Source: Pseudomonadota bacterium (GTDB lineage: Bacteria; Pseudomonadota; Alphaproteobacteria; Rhizobiales; Xanthobacteraceae). From it: a stretch of 64,000 bases of DNA. The notes beneath the pieces were generated by a model, which saw nothing but the letters and a program-made list of their open reading frames with translations, did not search any database and was not told the origin of the DNA. The position numbers and the translations under genes were made by a program. Below are positions 33,124 through 42,385 of this stretch, in pieces; the first letter of the stretch is position 1; each line of letters starts with the position of its first letter. Location: the NCBI GenBank assembly GCA_023387735.1, contig JAEWHP010000020.1:62001-126000 (forward strand), read 5' to 3'.

Positions 33124-34764
33124 CTATTCCCCCCACGCCGCGAACGCCTCGTTGAAGGCGCGCTCGCCGGGGGCGCCCTTTTCGATCGCGATGATGGCGC
33201 GACGCTGGTTGACGTAGACCAGCGGCACGTCGAACCAGGACCGCTCTTTCAGCAGTTGCAGGTTGCGGGCGCGATCCGAATCGACGTTGGAGAGGCCGAC
33301 CAGGAAGAAGCCGTCGGTGACCTTCACTGCAAGGCCCGCCAGCGGCGTGCCGCGCGCCTGCTCGTTGGACTTCATCAGGATGCCGGGCACGTTGCCGACG
33401 CCGCCGCCCGAGAAATCCGGCGGCAGGATGAAGGTCAGTTCGGCGGTGTGGCTCGCCGGCAGCGAACTGTCGGTGTTGCGGCGGAACGACATCGTCATCT
33501 TGAACTTGCGGTCCGGAATCTCGATATCGGCGCGCACGGCAATATCAGGCTTCTGATTGCCGCTCGCCTTGATCGGTTCGGTGCGCCAGATCACCGAGCC
33601 GACATACTGCTTGCCCTTGGGATCGCTCGGATCCTCATCATAGAGCACCACGCGCTGCGCCACGGGGGCGATGTTTTCCGAGGACGAAGGCTGTCCGACC
33701 CGATCGGGGATCTTCGGGCGCGACTGCGGCGCGGCCGGGTCCTTTGGCGCTTCCACCGTCGGGGTCGGTTTGAACAGGCCGCTGACCATTGTCACGGCCT
33801 GCTTGCCCCACAGGATGCCGGCGCCGACCAGGATGAGTACGATGCCGACCGCGATCGCGCTCTTGAACGGAAACGCGGCCATCGCCCGCGAGGGCTTCTT
33901 CGGTTCGCGGTCGCGATCCCCCGACAGCCGCGAACGCTCGCGCGGCGGCGGCATTTGCGGCGGCTGCCCCGCATAGCGGTCGGCCTCCTCGAGCGACTCC
34001 TCGTAGGAATAGGGTGCTTCCGGATCGCCGCCGCGGTTCTCCATGCTCGGCTCGAGCCGGTCGAATTCCGGCGAGGGCGACGGCACGTTGGCATAGGTCT
34101 TTCGCGCGGCGCGGTTGGCCTGGGCGGCGGCGCGGCCGAGATCGTCGGCGTCGGCGGCGATGTCGCGGAAGCCGCTCATGCCCGGCGGTGGCGGAGGCAT
34201 CCGCGCGGCGCCATTGTCAGGGCCGCGGCGGGGTCCGTTCGGCCGGTCACCGCGCATCTGCGGCGGCAGTTCAGCATCCTGCATCGGAATCTGTGGCGCC
34301 TGCGGACGCGGCGGACCGGGGGGCTGCCCATCGGGCCGCGAATTGCGCGGCGGGCGCTGCTCTTCCTGGCCGAGCGGCGGACGCGCATCGCGCGCGGGCG
34401 GCTGACCGGGCGGACGCGGACGGGGTGGAGCGCCCGGCGCGGGCGGCCCCGGCTGGGGGGCGGCGTCCGGCGGGCGCGCATTGGCGCGGCGGAAATTGTC
34501 GCCGCCGCGCGGCGCGGCACCACCGCCCGGACGTGAGGCCTCGCGGGCGCGCTGGGCAGCCTCGGACTCAACCTTGCGGACGGCCTCTTCTAGCGACAGC
34601 CGCTCACGGGTGATTTCGGATTCGGAGAGCGGCGGCTGCACGCTGCGCAACTGCGCGATCAGCGCGGTGCGCGCCCGCTCATAGAGCGCGCGTCGACTCT
34701 CGCCGGGGGCACTGGGGTCCAGGCCGGCAATGGCGCGTGCGATCAGCGGGTAGTAATCAGCCAT
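33124..34764 (-). CDS. Large proline-rich, single-span membrane-anchored protein
   Basis: 546 residues. Residues 1-75 are helical and charged; 75-300 are low complexity with proline, arginine and glycine (PGPPAPGAPPRPRPP; QPPGPPRPQAPQI); a single transmembrane helix (FKSAIAVGIVLILVGAGILW) lies near 300-325; the last 200 residues are folded and presumably periplasmic (VVLYDEDPSDPKGKQYVGSV; FSGGGVGNVPGIL; FFLVGLSNVDSDRARN). The topology resembles envelope-scaffold or PopZ-like spacers, but I recognise no family. It is codirectional with purA, whose stop is 35 bases upstream of its start. Confidence 0.75.
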   Translation of the reverse strand: MADYYPLIARAIAGLDPSAPGESRRALYERARTALIAQLRSVQPPLSESEITRERLSLEEAVRKVESEAAQRAREASRPGGGAAPRGGDNFRRANARPPDAAPQPGPPAPGAPPRPRPPGQPPARDARPPLGQEEQRPPRNSRPDGQPPGPPRPQAPQIPMQDAELPPQMRGDRPNGPRRGPDNGAARMPPPPPGMSGFRDIAADADDLGRAAAQANRAARKTYANVPSPSPEFDRLEPSMENRGGDPEAPYSYEESLEEADRYAGQPPQMPPPRERSRLSGDRDREPKKPSRAMAAFPFKSAIAVGIVLILVGAGILWGKQAVTMVSGLFKPTPTVEAPKDPAAPQSRPKIPDRVGQPSSSENIAPVAQRVVLYDEDPSDPKGKQYVGSVIWRTEPIKASGNQKPDIAVRADIEIPDRKFKMTMSFRRNTDSSLPASHTAELTFILPPDFSGGGVGNVPGILMKSNEQARGTPLAGLAVKVTDGFFLVGLSNVDSDRARNLQLLKERSWFDVPLVYVNQRRAIIAIEKGAPGERAFNEAFAAWGE

Positions 34765-34799
34765 GTCTCTTCAATATTACTGGCCTTGGTAACATCCCG

Positions 34800-36092
34800 T
34801 TAAGCCTCAAACGGGTTTTGAACCAGGATAGTATCCTCGCGTTCGGGGCTGGTGGAAAGCAACGCAATCGGACAACCCACCAGTTCCTCGACCCGGCGGA
34901 CATATTTAATGGCCTGGGCCGGCAGGTCCGCCCACGACCGGGCGTTGGCGGTCGGCTCCTTCCAGCCCTCGATGGTCTCGTAAATCGGCACCACCCGGGC
35001 CTGGGCACCCTCGCCCGCCGGCAGATGATCAATCTCCTTGCCGTCCAGCATATACCCGGTGCAGACCTCGATGGTCTCGAAGCCATCGAGAATGTCGAGC
35101 TTGGTCAGGGCCAGGCCGGCGATGCCGCAGGTGCGGACAGTTTGCCGCACCAGCACGGCATCGAACCAGCCGCAGCGGCGCTTGCGCCCGGTATTGACGC
35201 CGAATTCCTTGCCGCGGCGGCCGATCTCCTCGCCGATCTCGTTGTTCAATTCGGTCGGGAACGGCCCCTGGCCGACGCGAGTCGTATAGGCCTTGCAGAT
35301 GCCGAGCACATAGCCGACCGCGCCGGGGCCCATCCCGGTGCCGGTCGCCGCCTGCGCCGCCACCGTGTTGGAAGAGGTGACGTAGGGATAGGTGCCGTGG
35401 TCGACATCGAGCAGCGCGCCCTGCGCGCCCTCGAACAGGATGCGCTTGCCCTCGCGGCGCTTGATATCCAGGAGCCGCCACACCGTCTCGGTGTAGGGCA
35501 GCAGCTTCGGCGCCAGGGCTGTGAGTTCCTTCAGCATGCCGCCGCCATCGATCTCATCCAGATTGAGCCCACGGCGCAGCGCATTGTGATGCGCCAGCAG
35601 GCGGTCGATCTTGTGCGGCAGTGTATCTAAGTCGGCGAGGTCCATCAGGCGGATCGCGCGGCGGCCAACCTTGTCTTCATAGGCAGGCCCGATGCCGCGG
35701 CGCGTGGTGCCGATCGCAGTTGCGGTGTTGGAGGATTCGCGCAACGCATCAAGTTCGCGATGCAACGGCAGGATAAGCGTGACGTTTTCGGCGATCCGCA
35801 GATTGTCCGGGCTGATGGCGACGCCCTGCCCCTTCAGCTTTTCGACTTCATCCAGGAAAGCCTGGGGATCGAACACAACGCCGTTGCCGATCACCGCAAG
35901 CTTGGAAGGACGCAGCACGCCCGACGGCAGCAGCGCCAGCTTGTAGGTCTCGCCATTGATGACGAGCGTATGGCCGGCATTGTGGCCGCCCTGGAAGCGC
36001 ACGACGATGTCGGCCTGCTCCGACAGCCAATCGACGATCTTGCCCTTCCCTTCGTCGCCCCACTGGGCGCCGACGACGACAACATTGGCCAT
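34800..36092 (-). CDS. purA: Adenylosuccinate synthetase
   Basis: 430 residues, beginning [18 protein letters not shown]. PurA joins IMP and aspartate using GTP in the first committed step to AMP. The GDEGKGK phosphate loop is at 12-18; GGHNAGHT, the IMP-binding TTRRGIGP and the GTP-binding [13 protein letters not shown] and LTKLDILDG are all visible. Length is normal. ATG 36092 fits the family; an upstream ATG at 36218 adds 42 residues of no known type. It is followed by the proline-rich membrane protein gene and may share its transcript. Confidence 0.97.
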   Translation of the reverse strand: MANVVVVGAQWGDEGKGKIVDWLSEQADIVVRFQGGHNAGHTLVINGETYKLALLPSGVLRPSKLAVIGNGVVFDPQAFLDEVEKLKGQGVAISPDNLRIAENVTLILPLHRELDALRESSNTATAIGTTRRGIGPAYEDKVGRRAIRLMDLADLDTLPHKIDRLLAHHNALRRGLNLDEIDGGGMLKELTALAPKLLPYTETVWRLLDIKRREGKRILFEGAQGALLDVDHGTYPYVTSSNTVAAQAATGTGMGPGAVGYVLGICKAYTTRVGQGPFPTELNNEIGEEIGRRGKEFGVNTGRKRRCGWFDAVLVRQTVRTCGIAGLALTKLDILDGFETIEVCTGYMLDGKEIDHLPAGEGAQARVVPIYETIEGWKEPTANARSWADLPAQAIKYVRRVEELVGCPIALLSTSPEREDTILVQNPFEA

Positions 36093-36382
36093 TTCTAAGG
36101 TGTTCCCTGCAACTCTGTTGGTACCAGCATGAAGGTTCCGGCAAACCGGTAGCCATTGTTCCGGATCATGCGCTAGCCTTGCCCAGCCAAAATCACGGCC
36201 GGGGCCGTTTGCATGCAAGACAGCCCCACCGGATAACGGAAGCGGCTGATCTAGGCAAGCAAGAAGGCGGCTTTATGGGGCCTTCGACGGTCTACAACCC
36301 ATTGAAACCCCGTAATATTTGTGAACGGCCGCAGCGCCTGCCCAGCCCTGTGGCATTAACATTCGGCAACGACGGAACGGCA

Positions 36383-36856
36383 ATGTCCAAAACCACCCGT
36401 GCAACCCAGACGCTGGACAAGCTTGGCGTGAAATTCACCCTGCACACCTACGATTACGATCCGGACGCCGAAAGCATCGGCCTGCAGGCCGCCGAATCGC
36501 TCGGCGTCGAGGCCTCGCGCGTGCTCAAGACGTTGATGGCGGAGGTCGACGGCAAGCCGGTCTGCGCCGTGGTGCCCTCGGATTGCGAGGTCAGCATGAA
36601 AAAACTCGCTGGCGCCTTTGGCGGCAAGGCTGCCAAAATGATGCGCCCGAGCGACGCCGAACGCCTGACCGGCTACCATGTCGGCGGCATCAGCCCGTTC
36701 GGCCAGAAGAAGCGCGTGCCGGTCGCGATCGAGGAAACCGCGCTGGGCCACGCCAGCGTGTTCCTCAACGGCGGCCAGCGCGGCCTGCAGGTCGAACTCG
36801 CGCCCGGCGACGCCGTAAAGGCGGCCGAGGCGATCGCAAGACCGCTGACGGCGTAA
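36383..36856 (+). CDS. ybaK: YbaK/EbsC-family Cys-tRNA(Pro) deacylase
   Basis: 157 residues from ATG 36383 (MSKTTRATQTLDKLGVKFTL). YbaK removes cysteine mischarged onto tRNA-Pro. Conserved features include ESLGVEASRVLKTLM (Lys49 corresponds to the catalytic lysine of the family), CAVVPSDCEVSMKKLAGAFG, and GYHVGGISPFGQKKRVPVAI. Cytosolic. It is divergent from purA and starts about 290 bases from it. An in-frame start at 36179 would add 68 residues lacking similarity. Confidence 0.93.
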   Translation: MSKTTRATQTLDKLGVKFTLHTYDYDPDAESIGLQAAESLGVEASRVLKTLMAEVDGKPVCAVVPSDCEVSMKKLAGAFGGKAAKMMRPSDAERLTGYHVGGISPFGQKKRVPVAIEETALGHASVFLNGGQRGLQVELAPGDAVKAAEAIARPLTA

Positions 36857-36914
36857 GCCACCTTCCACGGCGCTCGCGAAGCTTCCGAAAAGCACAGCTA
36901 CTGAGAAACCAAGG

Positions 36915-37229
36915 CTATTCAGAAAGCTTCGGCTGCGCCTGCGCCCACAACATCGCCTCGACGATGGCCTCACGTAGTTTCGGGCGCAACTCGTCGTCGC
37001 ACTCGATGAAGGCGAGAATGGAATTGGCGCGAACGGCGAACCGGTGTCGCGTCTCGGCTTCGGCTTCTTCGGCCGATAATGGCTTGCTCAAAGGAATGAC
37101 CCATCGGTTGCATAATTCGACCTCACGGACAGGCGAAGCCTTTGAATTGGCAATCGTCTGCAGCCGTGGCCCCACGATCGAACGAACGCCCGGAGCATGA
37201 TCGGCTCTGATTGAACCAGCACCGATCAT
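36915..37229 (-). CDS. Hypothetical protein, uncertain start
   Basis: 104 residues from ATG 37229. The C-terminal 65 residues (VELCNRWVIPLSKPLSAEEA, ETRHRFAVRANSILAFIECD, DELRPKLREAIVEAMLWAQA) look like a real cytosolic helical protein; the first 40 are less convincing, and the true start may be downstream. No ribosome-binding site stands out. It is convergent with ybaK. No family recognised. Confidence 0.45.
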   Translation of the reverse strand: MIGAGSIRADHAPGVRSIVGPRLQTIANSKASPVREVELCNRWVIPLSKPLSAEEAEAETRHRFAVRANSILAFIECDDELRPKLREAIVEAMLWAQAQPKLSE

Positions 37230-37636
37230 GCGCCAGACCTATTGTTGACGCGCTTTCTGCGCAGACAAGTCCACGCCATCCGCGCAGACCCGGATTGCGC
37301 GGACCTGTATCCGTCCCCGGGTCAAGGCCGGGGACATGCGTCGCTCGAAAGCGCTGTAATAACTCGGAAAAAACAGAACAATCCGGAATAACCCGCCATC
37401 GTCGGCAGAAAAATCCAAGGTTGGATTGATTCAATCAATCTTCCTTAGATTGCATATTCGCAGCGACCTTTGCAACATCAAACAAGTGGCAAGAAGCAAA
37501 CGCCCAGGCCTGCGCAACGGCTGCCCGCATGGGCGCGATGCGTCCCCGCCATTGATGAACCGGCCAAATCCGTGTCTGTGACTTCGGCCGGGTCACATCT
37601 CCGGCCCGGCGACCTCGCCGGGCGGGCCGCGGCGCC
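37230..37636. other. Intergenic region upstream of the first EamA gene
   Basis: About 400 bases without a supported gene; open frames here have no motif. It holds a GC-rich hairpin TCCCCGG/CCGGGGA (37314-37334), a 17-bp perfect palindrome at 37424-37440 and an AT-richer stretch near 37435-37490 that is the likely promoter of the downstream transporter. Confidence 0.6.
37424..37440. promoter_or_regulatory. Perfect 17-bp palindrome, operator candidate
   Basis: GATTGATT-C-AATCAATC: two exact eight-base arms around one base, about 197 bases before the EamA transporter start. It is AT-rich in a GC-rich genome and could be an operator of a dimeric regulator; it is not a transcription terminator (no T-run). 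Confidence 0.45.
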
Positions 37637-38581
37637 ATGAACCGGGTCCAGATGTCGGCTTCCGAACCCAGCACTTCCGCAACAGCCGGCACCTGGCTCG
37701 CCAACCAGCCTTACCTGCTGCTCAGCATCACGGCGCTGTGCTGGGCCGGCAACGCCATCGTCGGACGGATGGCCGCCGGCCACATCCCGCCGGTCACGCT
37801 TTCGTTCCTCCGCTGGTCGCTCGCTTTCCTGATCATCCTGCCGTTCGCATGGAAGCACCTGGTGCGCGACTGGGGCGCGATCCGCGAGCGCCTCGGCATC
37901 ATGATCGTGCTCTCGATCACCGGCATCGGCGCGTTTAACACCCTGCAATACTGGGCGCTGGAACACACCCAGGCGCTCAACACGCTATTGCTCCAATCCG
38001 CCGGACCGCTGGTCGTCGCGGTGTGGTCGCTGGCGCTGCTCGGCATCAGGCTGACGATGGCGCAGGCTGCCGGCATCCTGCTGTCGATGTGCGGCGTGCT
38101 TATCATCCTGATGCATGGCGACCTCACCAAGCTATCCAACATCGAGTTCAACCGTGGCGACCTGATCTTCCTGATCGCGCTCGCGATCTTCGGGCTCTAT
38201 TCGGTACTGTCGCTGAAGCGGCCGGGCATCCACGCATTGTCCTTTGTCGCCTTCACCTTCGGCGCCGGCGCGGCCTGCCTGATTCCGCTATTCATCTGGG
38301 AATTGTTCGCGCGGCCGCTGATGCGGCTCGACGCCACGAACCTGCTGTCGCTGTTTTACGTCGCGCTATTTCCCTCGACGATCGCCTATCTCTGCTTCAA
38401 CCGCGGCGTGCAGCTGATCGGCGCCAACCGCGCCGCGCCGTTTTTCCACGTGGTACCGGTGTTCGGCACCATCATGTCGATCATCTTCCTCGGCGAGCAC
38501 CCGCAAGTGTTCCACTTCATCGGGTTCGCGCTGGTGCTGACCGGGGTGTTCGTGGCGTCGCGAAAGCCTCAAGCTGCCTAG
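37637..38581 (+). CDS. EamA/DMT-family transporter
   Basis: 314 residues with ten predicted transmembrane helices organised as two five-helix EamA repeats (first TTPYLLLSITALCW-like region from NQPYLLLS, second after NRGDLIFLIAL). Members export amino acids or other metabolites, driven by the proton gradient. The C-terminal GANRAAPFFHVVPVFGTIMS, IIFLGE is the repeat-2 signature. It is a paralogue of the protein at 44205-45140, sharing WLANQPYLLLS / WLNNQPYLLLS and many later blocks. Convergent with the peptidoglycan-binding gene. Substrate unknown. Confidence 0.92.
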   Translation: MNRVQMSASEPSTSATAGTWLANQPYLLLSITALCWAGNAIVGRMAAGHIPPVTLSFLRWSLAFLIILPFAWKHLVRDWGAIRERLGIMIVLSITGIGAFNTLQYWALEHTQALNTLLLQSAGPLVVAVWSLALLGIRLTMAQAAGILLSMCGVLIILMHGDLTKLSNIEFNRGDLIFLIALAIFGLYSVLSLKRPGIHALSFVAFTFGAGAACLIPLFIWELFARPLMRLDATNLLSLFYVALFPSTIAYLCFNRGVQLIGANRAAPFFHVVPVFGTIMSIIFLGEHPQVFHFIGFALVLTGVFVASRKPQAA

Positions 38582-38599
38582 AGCGTGAAGCTGGACGAG

Positions 38600-39100
38600 T
38601 CACCTGCGAAACAGTCCGCCCACCGCGCTCCCCACGCCCCCCACCACGCTGCGCGCAGCGCCGCCGATCGCGCCGATCGGGCCGCCGACACCACGCGAAT
38701 TGCGGGCACGGCCTGCGGTGCGACGGCGATCTTGACGGGCAGACTTGCCGGCCACCTTCGCGGCATCCGTCAGCACCTTGTGCTGGGCGGCGTTGAGGAA
38801 TCCGGTCGCAGGGTAGCCTTGCTCCTCCTGCCAGCGCGTGATGGCGGCGCGAGTCGAGTCGTCGAACTTCCCATTGACCTTGGTGTCGAACCCGAGCCTG
38901 GTCAGCCCACGTTGCACTTGACGACGCTTTGCCTTGCTGAGGCCGATCTGTTCCTCGGTCGCCTGAGTCGCCTCGTCGGTCGCGTTCACCGTATCGACGG
39001 GTGCCGACGTCTCGCGAGGCGTGCTGCTCAGACCAGCGTTGGCAAAGTGCGCGCTGTCGACGATCGCCAGGATGGACAATGCCAGGATCAAGGCGCGCAT
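38600..39100 (-). CDS. Exported peptidoglycan-binding-domain protein
   Basis: 166 residues. A signal peptide (MRALILALSILAIVDSAHFA) is followed by a Thr/Glu-rich linker, a peptidoglycan-binding 1-type domain at about 50-110 (LSKAKRRQVQRGLTRLGFDT, FDDSTRAAITRWQEEQGYPA, TGFLNAAQHKVL) and a basic Gly/Arg tail (RRRTAGRARNSRG). It likely attaches to the cell wall; no catalytic domain is present. It lies beside the first EamA gene, tail to tail. Confidence 0.85.
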   Translation of the reverse strand: MRALILALSILAIVDSAHFANAGLSSTPRETSAPVDTVNATDEATQATEEQIGLSKAKRRQVQRGLTRLGFDTKVNGKFDDSTRAAITRWQEEQGYPATGFLNAAQHKVLTDAAKVAGKSARQDRRRTAGRARNSRGVGGPIGAIGGAARSVVGGVGSAVGGLFRR

Positions 39101-39469
39101 GGCCTTACTTCGCCCTCAAGTCTGCGGATGGTTCGGTGTGGAAAGCAAATGTACACCGCGCGGTCCTGAACTATCAACATCCGGCGGCGTCACTTCGCTT
39201 CGAGGGGGTAACTGTTGTCTGCGGCAGACGGTTCCCTGGCCTCGCGCCGATTGTTACGCCGCATTGCACGCGGGGGAACGAGATCGGCGCAGCACTGGAG
39301 CCAGCACCGCCGAGGTCAGCCGGTCATCGACCAACAAGGAGACATTTTCATGGTGGTCGAGAACCCTGAGCATCGGACTTGCCGTAGCTTCGGAATGTAG
39401 CGATGGCTATCATTGTCGGCCGCCACCCCAGAGCGCGGATAAGCGCATTCGCACGAAAGGAGGAAAGTG
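39101..39469. other. Intergenic region upstream of the SDR gene
   Basis: About 370 bases without a supported gene of normal length. It contains the promoter of the peptidoglycan-binding gene and of the SDR gene, plus a 16-codon open frame with a ribosome-binding site at 39350-39400 (listed separately). No repeat is obvious. Confidence 0.55.
39350..39400 (+). CDS. 16-codon open frame, possible leader peptide
   Basis: Reads MVVENPEHRTCRSFGM and stops TAG, with AAGGAG and nine bases before the ATG. It lies 70 bases before the SDR gene's ribosome-binding site. No attenuation structure was seen between, so this is a weak suggestion only. Confidence 0.2.
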   Translation: MVVENPEHRTCRSFGM

Positions 39470-40222
39470 ATGGATCTGAAGGGCGCGGTTGCATTGGTGA
39501 CGGGCGGCAATGGCGGGCTGGGACAGCGCATCTGCCACGCGCTGGCACAGGAGGGCGCGCATGTCGCCGTCGTCTACGCGCGCAGCCGCGACCAGGCGGA
39601 AAGCGTCGCTGGCGAACTGTCGTCGCGTCATCAAATCAAGGCTCAGGCTTTCGCTTGCGACATCACCGACGGCGCGGACGTGGATCGGCTGGTCGGTGAG
39701 GTCACCCAGGCCTTCGGCCGCCTTGATGTCCTGATCAATGACGCAGCCTACAACATCTCGATCCCGTTCGGCGATCTCGACAGCCTGACGATGGAAGTAT
39801 GGGACCGGATCATGGCGACCAACCTGACGGGGCCGATGCGCCTGAGCAAGGCGGTCGCCCCTGTCATGAAGGCCCAGGGGCGAGGCCGCATTGTCAACAT
39901 CGCTTCAGTAGCGGGGCTCAGCCCAACCGGCTCTTCGATCGCCTATGCCGTGTCGAAGGCGGGGCTGATTCATCTGACGCGTTGCATGGCGGTGGCGCTG
40001 GCGCCCGAGACGCTCGTCAACTGCGTGGCACCGGGCCTGCTGGAAGGCACGCGCGCGACGGCCAATCTCAAGCCCGAGCAGGTCGAACGCTCCGCATCGA
40101 GCTCGCTCCTGAAGAAGCCGGCCGACAAGGACGACTGCGCCGACATGGTGATCGCTATGTGTCGCACCGAGACCATGACCGGCCAGACCGTCGTCATCGA
40201 CGCCGGGCGGATCTTCCACTAA
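39470..40222 (+). CDS. SDR-family oxidoreductase
   Basis: 250 residues from ATG 39470 with AGGAGG six bases upstream. Cofactor motif TGGNGGLG near residue 12, catalytic Ser (NIASVAG) and YAVSK are in place, with the C-terminal TMTGQTVVIDAGRIFH. Classical SDR of about 250 residues; substrate unknown. It is followed after 74 bases by an old-yellow-enzyme gene on the same strand, so the two may be one catabolic unit that reduces an unsaturated or keto compound. Confidence 0.9.
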   Translation: MDLKGAVALVTGGNGGLGQRICHALAQEGAHVAVVYARSRDQAESVAGELSSRHQIKAQAFACDITDGADVDRLVGEVTQAFGRLDVLINDAAYNISIPFGDLDSLTMEVWDRIMATNLTGPMRLSKAVAPVMKAQGRGRIVNIASVAGLSPTGSSIAYAVSKAGLIHLTRCMAVALAPETLVNCVAPGLLEGTRATANLKPEQVERSASSSLLKKPADKDDCADMVIAMCRTETMTGQTVVIDAGRIFH

Positions 40223-40296
40223 GACGAAGCTTTATCGAGCAGCGAAACGGGCTTCCATTCAACGCTGCCCAACGAGGAACATCCGAGGTTCGATTG

Positions 40297-41436
40297 ATGG
40301 CTGTCTGGTCCCCTTTGAGGTTCAACTGCGGACGGGAGATCGCAAACCGGTTTGTCATTGCGCCGATGACGACCGATGCGTCCCATGAAGATGGAACGGC
40401 TGCCGAAGACGAACTCGAATTTGTCCGGCGACGTGCCGCCGGCGGATTCGGAGCCGCCATTTCTTCCGCCACTTACGTCAAGCAAGACGGGCGCTCCTGG
40501 CTGGGAATAGGTGCGGCACACGATGGACATTTGTCCAGTCTCACCCGGCTCGCCGAAGCGATGCGTGTCGCAGGCGGTCTCGCAATCCTCCAGATATATG
40601 ACGGTGGACGCATCGCGAAGCCCGAGTTGATAGGTGAGGAATATCTGCGCGCGCCTTCTGCCGTTGCATCGTTGCGTCCGGGGGCGAAGATCCCGAGGGC
40701 GATGACGGCCGATGAGGTTGAAGGCCTGATCGCGAGCTTCCGCAACGCTGCTTCGCTCGCCCGAAAGGCCGGGTTCGACGGCGTCGAGATTCACGGCGCC
40801 AACCACTACGCGGTGCATCAGTTTTTCTCGCCCCGGGCCAATCATCGCGCCGATCATTGGGGCGGCACGCTTTCAAGGCGCATGAATTTTCCGCTCGCCG
40901 TCGCGCAGGCCGTTCGCGAAGCCCTCGGTCCAGATTTGATCGCAGGGTTTCGCGTGACACCATTCGAGGCCGAGGCGGACGGCTATACGCTCGAGGACGC
41001 CAAACAGCTTTGCGACGAACTGGCCAGGTTGAACCTCGACTACATCTCCGTTTCGCTGGATGATTATCGCAACAGCCGGCCCATGAGAGAGGCACGGGTC
41101 TATAATGGTCCGGTCGAGAAGAGCTATACGCCGGCCGAAAGCCCAATTACGGCACTTGCCCGCGTCGTAGCTGGCCGCAGTGCGGTCATGGCGAGCGGCG
41201 GGATCAAAACGTGCGTGGATGCCGAGGGGGCGATCGATCTGGGAGCTGACCTGGTTGCCGTCGGGCGCGCCGTCGTGGTGGATCCGGAGTGGCTGCCCAA
41301 GGTCCGAAGCAAGAGCGAAGCATCGATCCTTGCCGGACTGCCGAAGGATGAGTTCGAGATCGCCAAGGCATTGAGTATTCCGCCGCGAATGGTCGAATAC
41401 CTGTTGAGCCGACCGGGCTGGATCCCTCGCCTTTAA
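40297..41436 (+). CDS. Old yellow enzyme-family NADH:flavin oxidoreductase
   Basis: 379 residues from ATG 40297. FMN-dependent ene-reductase fold: RFVIAPMTTDAS at the N-terminus, HGANHYAVHQFFSPRANHRA and DHWGGTLSRRMNF, then ADLVAVGRAVVVDPEW. The usual substrate-binding HGAHGYL appears as HGANHYAV, keeping the N/H type pair but shifting residues, so specificity may differ. Cytosolic. Codirectional with the SDR upstream and separated by 74 bases; probably a shared transcript. Reaction (C=C or related reduction) is inferred from the family. Confidence 0.88.
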   Translation: MAVWSPLRFNCGREIANRFVIAPMTTDASHEDGTAAEDELEFVRRRAAGGFGAAISSATYVKQDGRSWLGIGAAHDGHLSSLTRLAEAMRVAGGLAILQIYDGGRIAKPELIGEEYLRAPSAVASLRPGAKIPRAMTADEVEGLIASFRNAASLARKAGFDGVEIHGANHYAVHQFFSPRANHRADHWGGTLSRRMNFPLAVAQAVREALGPDLIAGFRVTPFEAEADGYTLEDAKQLCDELARLNLDYISVSLDDYRNSRPMREARVYNGPVEKSYTPAESPITALARVVAGRSAVMASGGIKTCVDAEGAIDLGADLVAVGRAVVVDPEWLPKVRSKSEASILAGLPKDEFEIAKALSIPPRMVEYLLSRPGWIPRL

Positions 41437-41526
41437 GCCTCGGCGGCCCCTGGTTCCGGGTGACCGGGCGCGGTGACTTGCCGTGGCAAATCCGCTATCT
41501 GTTGAGCCTGCTTCGCAAGGTTTTCG

Positions 41527-42348
41527 ATGAGAGCGCGCGCCAGCAACGTAGTGATCGGCACCCTGACCCTGGCCCTGATTGCCGGGTCGCTGGCTGCGTT
41601 CCTCACCTATCAGAGGCTAGCCGGCATCAAGCAGCAGGTGCCGTTCCGGGTGATCTTCGAGGGCTCGGCCTCCGGCCTGCGCAAGGGCGGCAGCGTCAAT
41701 TTTTCCGGCATCCGGGTCGGCGAAGTGGTGTCGCTGAAGCTCGACCATCCCCGCCGCGTCGTGGCGCTCGCCATAATCGACGGCAACACCCCCGTCAAGA
41801 GCGACACGCAGGTCGGCCTCGAATTCCAGGGGCTGACCGGCATCGCGGCGATTTCGTTTACCGGCGGCTCCGACGAGGCGCCGCCGCCGCGAAAGGGTGC
41901 GGACGGCATTCCCGAACTGACGGCCGATCCTGACGGGACGCTCAACACCCAGGAAAAGATCCGCGTGGCGCTGCGCAACGTCGACAAGGTGATCGCCGAC
42001 AACGAGGCGGCGGTAAAGGACACGCTGCGGAATTTCGAAAGCTTCACCGCGTCGCTATCCGGGAATGGCGAGAAGATCACCAGCATCATCGCGACCGCCG
42101 AAGACGGCATCGCCGCCGTCAACGGCGCACTGGACAAGACCAAGGGATTTCTCGGCGGGCTCGCCAGCGACAAATATGGCGGCGAGCTACTGCCGACCGT
42201 GATCTCGCTGCGCGAACTGATCGAGAGCTTCAACAAGAAGTCCGGCTCCGTCATCGCCGACACCCGCAAGATGTTCGGCGAACTCAGCCAGTCCATCAAC
42301 ACCAGCAAATTCGGCAGCGCCCCGCCCGCTTCGCCCGCCAGACGTTAG
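41527..42348 (+). CDS. MCE/MlaD-family membrane-anchored lipid-transport protein
   Basis: 273 residues. An N-terminal membrane anchor (VVIGTLTLALIAGSLAAFLT) is followed by the MCE domain (VPFRVIFEGSASGLRKGGSV, NFSGIRVGEVVSLKL, VGLEFQGLTGIAAISFTGG) and a long helical tail (IRVALRNVDKVIADNEAAVK) that would form a periplasmic coiled coil. MlaD-type subunits carry phospholipids between membranes, usually with MlaE and MlaF, but no such permease or ATPase is adjacent. The gene after it is an alpha-hydroxyacid oxidase. Confidence 0.85.
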   Translation: MRARASNVVIGTLTLALIAGSLAAFLTYQRLAGIKQQVPFRVIFEGSASGLRKGGSVNFSGIRVGEVVSLKLDHPRRVVALAIIDGNTPVKSDTQVGLEFQGLTGIAAISFTGGSDEAPPPRKGADGIPELTADPDGTLNTQEKIRVALRNVDKVIADNEAAVKDTLRNFESFTASLSGNGEKITSIIATAEDGIAAVNGALDKTKGFLGGLASDKYGGELLPTVISLRELIESFNKKSGSVIADTRKMFGELSQSINTSKFGSAPPASPARR

Positions 42349-42385
42349 CTTCAATCAAGAACCAAGAAAAACGGAAACGCCCGAC

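Noticed and set aside
33034..34536. Plus-strand open frame of 500 codons opposite the proline-rich gene
   Set aside because: Translation is mostly arginine and glycine, reflecting the complementary GC bias, without a recognisable domain.
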